Below the pieces are notes generated by a model, which was given only the letters and a program-made list of their open reading frames with translations, had not been told where the DNA came from and searched no databases. A stretch of 64,000 nt of DNA from Agaricus subrufescens (lineage: Eukaryota > Basidiomycota > Agaricomycetes > Agaricales > Agaricaceae): NCBI GenBank assembly GCA_029945375.1, contig CM057063.1, forward strand, positions 310,001-374,000, read 5' to 3'. Below, piece after piece: positions 59,810 through 64,000 of this stretch. The first letter of the stretch is position 1; each line of letters opens with the position of its first letter. The translations under genes and the position numbers were made by a program.

Positions 59810-61212
59810 TCGGAGTTGCTGGCAGAACGGATGCTAGCCTTTACAAGATAAGATGAGGGCAAAAATCATGGCAAAAGCACAAGTCGAGCGATCGATATCC
59901 ATATACACAAGGTGGCTGACCATGATAGATTTGCCTTCGGCGAGGCAAGAGTATCGAGAGAACAGGCACTTTTGTTGGGGTATGTTTGATTATGTTTGAC
60001 ATCCTAAAACGGATCTGTCCTGCACATCATTAGCTTGAACACAGAGAGAAAAGGTAGAAATCTTGCATTCAGATTTGTGGCCCGGACGGCTGCACCATTT
60101 ATCGAGAGTGGATCATTGCACATTGAACGAGTGAGTGTTCGGTGCCACGCGGTGTCAGCATTGATCGTATCAAGGAAAATTTCTTGTTTCTTCTGTTCAT
60201 TGCAACAATTCCAGAAACTAGTAGTACCCTTCCGGTCTGGGACCAATGCGGATTTTCTAATGCACTGACTTAGACAAGCAGCGGGCATTAAACCGGCGAA
60301 TGCACGCTGTCGAGTACGGCCCGATATGTGCCACGCTTACGAAGAATTCTAAGAATAGATAAATTGTACGTGCTAAGATTATTCGGCTTTCACGTTCCAT
60401 GGCTATTCTCGCAATGGATGTACGGAAAAGCCTGATAAACCGACAAAGCGCAAGTATTATGTGAGTATAAATTGGTCACCTGGGACACAAGGCGCAACAG
60501 TAAAGACGCCGGAGAAACCGAGGAAGATTCGAAGCGATCATGATCAGGAAGCCAATACAATACTAATACAAATTGCGATCTGGTTCGCGACCCTATTCCA
60601 GATCCAGCGATGTGGAATAGAATTCCTTAGGGTCCGCCGAAATTAAATTGCCATACTGTGAGTCCGGTTCTACACCCACGCTCCTTCTTGTCTCAACGAC
60701 AGCCGTTCGAAGGACAAAAGCACAAGGCTGAGGCTGCTGCCTGTACTTATAGCTCCGATCCCGAGCGCTATTGGTTTCTAGTGCGCCATTTAGCGTAGAC
60801 GTACCCTTCACAACCACCTCCGACGTAAAAGGCTGACCCCAAATTGTCGACCCTTTTGGTTATCCCGAGCTCCCTCGTCGCGCATTCTGGCGTCCTCTCC
60901 TTGACCTGTCACCTGTGCGACAATCACTATACAGTCAAGCTGGCTTCTGTGACAACAACACGCCTAGACCACCCTGTGTGGTGCCAGGACCCTCGCGAAG
61001 TCCAGTGCGCTAATCTCATGGACATTGATGACGCCACGGTGGCCCGTTTGAGTTGGGTGAGTTTACGCGCACTCTCATTGTAAGGTATATAAGCCACTCA
61101 TAACTTATCATGTCTTTCTGTACCCTAGCACCCCACCACATTCGCTCGTCAATCTCGCCCCACCGGCATCTCAAGCCAGCGTGAAAATAACAGGACCCAC
61201 GTCACGTCAACC
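59810..61212. other. Divergent intergenic region
   Basis: About 1.4 kb between two divergent disordered-protein genes. Short frames of 60-95 codons have no domain. Contains the promoters of both genes, but no specific element is recognised. Confidence 0.4.
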
Positions 61213-62646
61213 ATGACTTCGACCAAGCTCGGAAGCAAGAGGGCTCCGATTCCCAAGCTACTGTTTCACCCGGGCCCGACTTGTGTTGACGATACAAACC
61301 CTTCCTCTGGGAACGCAGAACGTAGTGCTTTGGCGACCGTTACCAGCAACGAGCTTTCTTCTCCTGAGTCTCCCCGCACGCTACGGAGGGCTAAGAAAAC
61401 ACTGTCTCTGTCTCGTCTTGTCAAACCTGCGGCAGACACCCTAGTCCCTCCCGATCCGATGATTCCCCTCTCTCCTCCACCTGTCTTCGTGACAAACCAA
61501 CCAGACGTTTCCGACTTACACCTCATACCCTCTGGTTCACTCACTGGTCGCCGAAAACGCTCAGGAGTCGCAAAACCGGTTCCCAAGATATTTTGTAGCC
61601 CACCGACACCCCCCTCCCCAACATGTCCATCATCCGGTATTCAATTGTCTCCGCCGCCTTCGCCGGTTCTTCCTCGGATTGGAACGCACAAACGACCATA
61701 CTACAGTACAGTTAGGGCGAATAAGAACGCAAAGCCCACTTCCGACGCCTCCCCGCTGTCATCCCCGCCTGCCTCTCCCTATTCAATCACGTTCCCTATT
61801 TCGTCTTCGGCTCAGCAATCTAGATCATCCGTCTCCGGAAGATCTGAAACTAGCTTAAATGTGGAGCAGCTTTCACCTATAAGCACATGTAGTCCCGCTA
61901 CCTCCTATAGTAACGACCATTGGCGTCGTACACCACAATCCCCTGTCGTGACAGTCCCGCCCTTGCCTCCTTTGTTACCTCCATCCCCAACCTCCTTTTC
62001 TTTCCAAACCCGCGTCGGAGCCCCTTCATCAGGGAGGGGTTCGTTACCTGTGTTGGATTTAACACGGGATGAGGACGAAAGCGAGAATCTGGGTTCCCCT
62101 GGTCAGTCTGGTATGAAAGTCCGGCTAGCCAAATATTTAGGAGTGAGAAAGGCTGGAACTTTGAAGGAGAAAGTCAAGAATCCTTTATCATTATCGCTTT
62201 CATCCGGAAGACGACGCAATCGTAGCTTCGGCTTCCGATCCGACCAGAGAACCGAAATCATTCCTCCATCTCCAACTCTTTTCACGAGCCAAAGTTTGAC
62301 TGGTCTAGGCTCCATTCATGGTGGTTCGATGAGCGGCGAGATGGAGATGAAGATGATGTTGGCAGAGCGGGAAATCCGCTCTGGTAACGGAATAGGGAAT
62401 AGCTCGACATCCTCCTTCAGATTCCGAGAAAATCGTGACGGACGGGAGAAGGGTAGAGGAAGGAGTGGCGGGCGAAAGTTGACTAAGGCCCGTAGCTCAA
62501 TTGGGTTGAGCTCGAATTTATCACCAGGTTCTTTCCCGACTCCAGAACACTCGAAGCCTACGATTGCGATCAGACTAAGGGAAATGGTAAGCGCTTCTTT
62601 CCTTGGTAAAAGTAGATTCCAAGGAAACGATGCAGCCCGTTCTTGA
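61213..62646 (+). CDS. Disordered Pro/Ser-rich hypothetical protein
   Basis: Single exon, 477 aa, from an ATG after a CG-rich leader. Composition is Ser/Pro-rich with repeated SPPPSPVLP-like and basic segments (RRAKKTLSLSRLVKP, SLSSGRRRNRSFGFRSD) and a stretch PPLPPLLPPSPTSFSFQ. Such composition fits a cytoskeletal, nuclear or signalling scaffold, but no family is recognised. No membrane segment or signal peptide. Confidence 0.7.
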   Translation: MTSTKLGSKRAPIPKLLFHPGPTCVDDTNPSSGNAERSALATVTSNELSSPESPRTLRRAKKTLSLSRLVKPAADTLVPPDPMIPLSPPPVFVTNQPDVSDLHLIPSGSLTGRRKRSGVAKPVPKIFCSPPTPPSPTCPSSGIQLSPPPSPVLPRIGTHKRPYYSTVRANKNAKPTSDASPLSSPPASPYSITFPISSSAQQSRSSVSGRSETSLNVEQLSPISTCSPATSYSNDHWRRTPQSPVVTVPPLPPLLPPSPTSFSFQTRVGAPSSGRGSLPVLDLTRDEDESENLGSPGQSGMKVRLAKYLGVRKAGTLKEKVKNPLSLSLSSGRRRNRSFGFRSDQRTEIIPPSPTLFTSQSLTGLGSIHGGSMSGEMEMKMMLAEREIRSGNGIGNSSTSSFRFRENRDGREKGRGRSGGRKLTKARSSIGLSSNLSPGSFPTPEHSKPTIAIRLREMVSASFLGKSRFQGNDAARS

Positions 62647-62913
62647 TTGCCTCGCGATCTCACTGATCCACTTTTGACACCATTTATGACTGCACATTTC
62701 GGCGGACTAGTTTTAGTAAAATGAACACGCTCTGTCCCTACTTATATATCGATTCGGTCATTCCCTTCATTTTTATGCATTTTTTAGCATCTTTCAATGT
62801 AGCATGGGTCATTGGATAGTCGGTAGTACACATTAGTTTATACAACATACCCCTGTGATCAAATCATCGGCAATCAATCAAGTCACCACACCTTGTCCTG
62901 CGACATCCATGCC

Positions 62914-63972
62914 ATGACTGCCATTACTCGCAGCTTCCCTTGGTTCATCAGGGATCTTGGAACTTCTATCATAGGCAATGTAAGTCGAAGCATTTTCTGG
63001 CTTCTAGAATACTCAAGTAACCAGGTGAAGCACAGGAATGCTACACGTCACTAGTCGAGGATTTACGCATCACAGATACCGAATGCCTCAGATATGCCCT
63101 TTCAAAGGGCTTAGGCATCGGTATTGTCGTCGGAGGATCAATTATGAGACTGCCCCAGCTATTTCTCAGTACGTTGGTTGAAATGCCTCCAGACTCCTTT
63201 CTGCGGCTCATCACCTTCCACCGCAGTCTTGAACGCACGCTCCGCGCGTGGCCTATCCTTCTCCTCGTTCTCGCTGGAAACATTGGCCTACTCAATAAAC
63301 ACGACCTACTCATTCCGCCATGACTTTCCCTTCTCAACTTACGGAGAGAATTTCTTCCTATCTCTTCAAAACGCCATCATCGTCTTACTCATAATTCACT
63401 ATCGACCCTCACTATCATACAACTACAAGAAACGGCAACAACATCTGCTGTTCGCTGCTCTCTCCCTGCTCGTTATGGTCTTGGCACTATCCTCAATACC
63501 TTTCTGGATGCTAGCTTTCCTCCAAGCCGCTACACTACCTTTGGCCGTCTCAGCCAAGCTACCGCAAATCCTGCAGAACTCAAGGGCACGATCTACAGGC
63601 CAGCTCTCTACATTTGCTGTAGGAGCTCAAGTCCTGGGATGCCTTGCTAGATTATACACGACAGCGATGGAGGTGGGAGATTGGCTTGTAGCTAGCGCCT
63701 TTGGGATGGCGTTGATACTAAACGCCATCCTCGGCGTGCAATTATGGATGTACTGGGGTAAAGGTGGGATCTATGATGCCGAGGATTATGAAATGGCAGA
63801 AGAAGGGATGAGGAATAGTAGGAAGGAGACCGTTTCTGTTTATCTTGGTGGAAGACCCGGCAGGGTAAACGGGAGTGGTGGAAGTGGGGTTAGCACACGG
63901 ACGAACAGTCCTTCTAAGCCTACGAGAGTTAGACTAGGTACGCCGCCACAGCGAGCAAGAAAAGTAGAGTAG
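62914..63972 (+). CDS. MPDU1-like PQ-loop membrane protein
   Basis: Three exons: join(62914..62979,63036..63168,63227..63972), 314 aa. Homolog of mannose-P-dolichol utilisation defect 1, an ER membrane protein needed for use of dolichol-linked monosaccharides in N-glycan and GPI synthesis. First PQ-loop: GSIMRLPQLFLILNARSARG then LSFSSFSLETLAYSINTTYS and RHDFPFSTYGENFFLSLQNA. Membrane helices: IIVLLIIHYRP, LLFAALSLLVMVLAL, IPFWMLAFLQAA. Second PQ-loop: LAVSAKLPQILQNSRARSTG and QLSTFAVGAQVLGCLARL. Final helix: LILNAILGVQLWMYWGKG. The tail is basic and disordered. Confidence 0.92.
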
Positions 63973-64000
63973 GATGTTGTATATCATTATTATGAATATC

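Overview
The window looks like nuclear DNA of a mushroom-forming basidiomycete (Agaricomycetes). Genes are dense and on both strands, and most are broken by many GT-AG introns of about 45-80 bp. The gene content is typical of the group: a Gti1/Pac2 (WOPR) regulator, a sesquiterpene synthase, DUF1996, DUF6593 and DUF6532 proteins, NACHT NTPases, a GH17 protein, and a Plavaka-type (KDZ) transposase. Exon structures given as joins were derived by hand from splice motifs, reading frame and family similarity. In the fully joined genes the exon sum is a whole number of codons.

Layout. 1.5-3.3 kb: WOPR-family transcription regulator (+). 3.6-5.7 kb: TFIIH subunit Tfb2 (-), head-to-head with 5.9-7.1 kb gankyrin/Nas6-like proteasome chaperone (+), 175 bp apart. 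7.1-10.1 kb: non-coding, with a diverged 180-bp tandem duplication. 10.1-11.35 kb: sesquiterpene synthase (-). 11.8-13.8 kb: RING-like protein with several SUMO-interaction-like motifs (+). 14.5-17.1 kb: secreted DUF1996 protein (-). 19.2-20.05 kb: small secreted Cys-rich protein, copy A (-). 20.5-21.7 kb: ARV1 lipid-transport protein (+). 22.1-24.4 kb: NACHT protein (+), followed at 25.1-27.95 kb by a decayed tandem copy. 29.9-31.4 kb: GH17 beta-glucanase-like protein (+). 32.3-33.0 kb: DUF6593-like protein (+). 33.1-34.35 kb: GET4 (+). 35.7-36.5 kb: beta-trefoil protein (-). 37.4-38.2 kb: secreted protein copy B (-). 38.5-41.7 kb: Plavaka-like transposase (-), divergent from 41.9-43.8 kb DUF6532 protein (+). 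45.8-46.5 kb: secreted protein copy C (+). 47.1-49.7 and 49.9-52.4 kb: tandem flavin monooxygenases with an NTF2-like N-terminus (+). 52.4-56 kb: gene-poor. 56.0-57.1 kb: secreted ricin-B-type lectin (+). 57.4-59.8 kb: disordered hypothetical protein (-). 61.2-62.6 kb: disordered hypothetical protein (+). 62.9-63.97 kb: MPDU1-like PQ-loop membrane protein (+).

Housekeeping genes (Tfb2, Nas6, ARV1, GET4, MPDU1) alternate with accessory, lineage-expanded genes. The 19-53 kb stretch is the accessory part: three copies of one secreted-protein family, a NACHT duplication with a broken copy, a mobile element between two of the secreted-protein copies, and a monooxygenase duplication. No complete biosynthetic cluster, tRNA, rRNA or CRISPR array was seen. 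The most interesting observations are the unequal decay of the NACHT pair, the intron gain/loss among the three secreted paralogs with the transposon lying between copies B and C, the multi-SIM RING-like protein, and a GH17 protein whose usual nucleophile position reads Gln.
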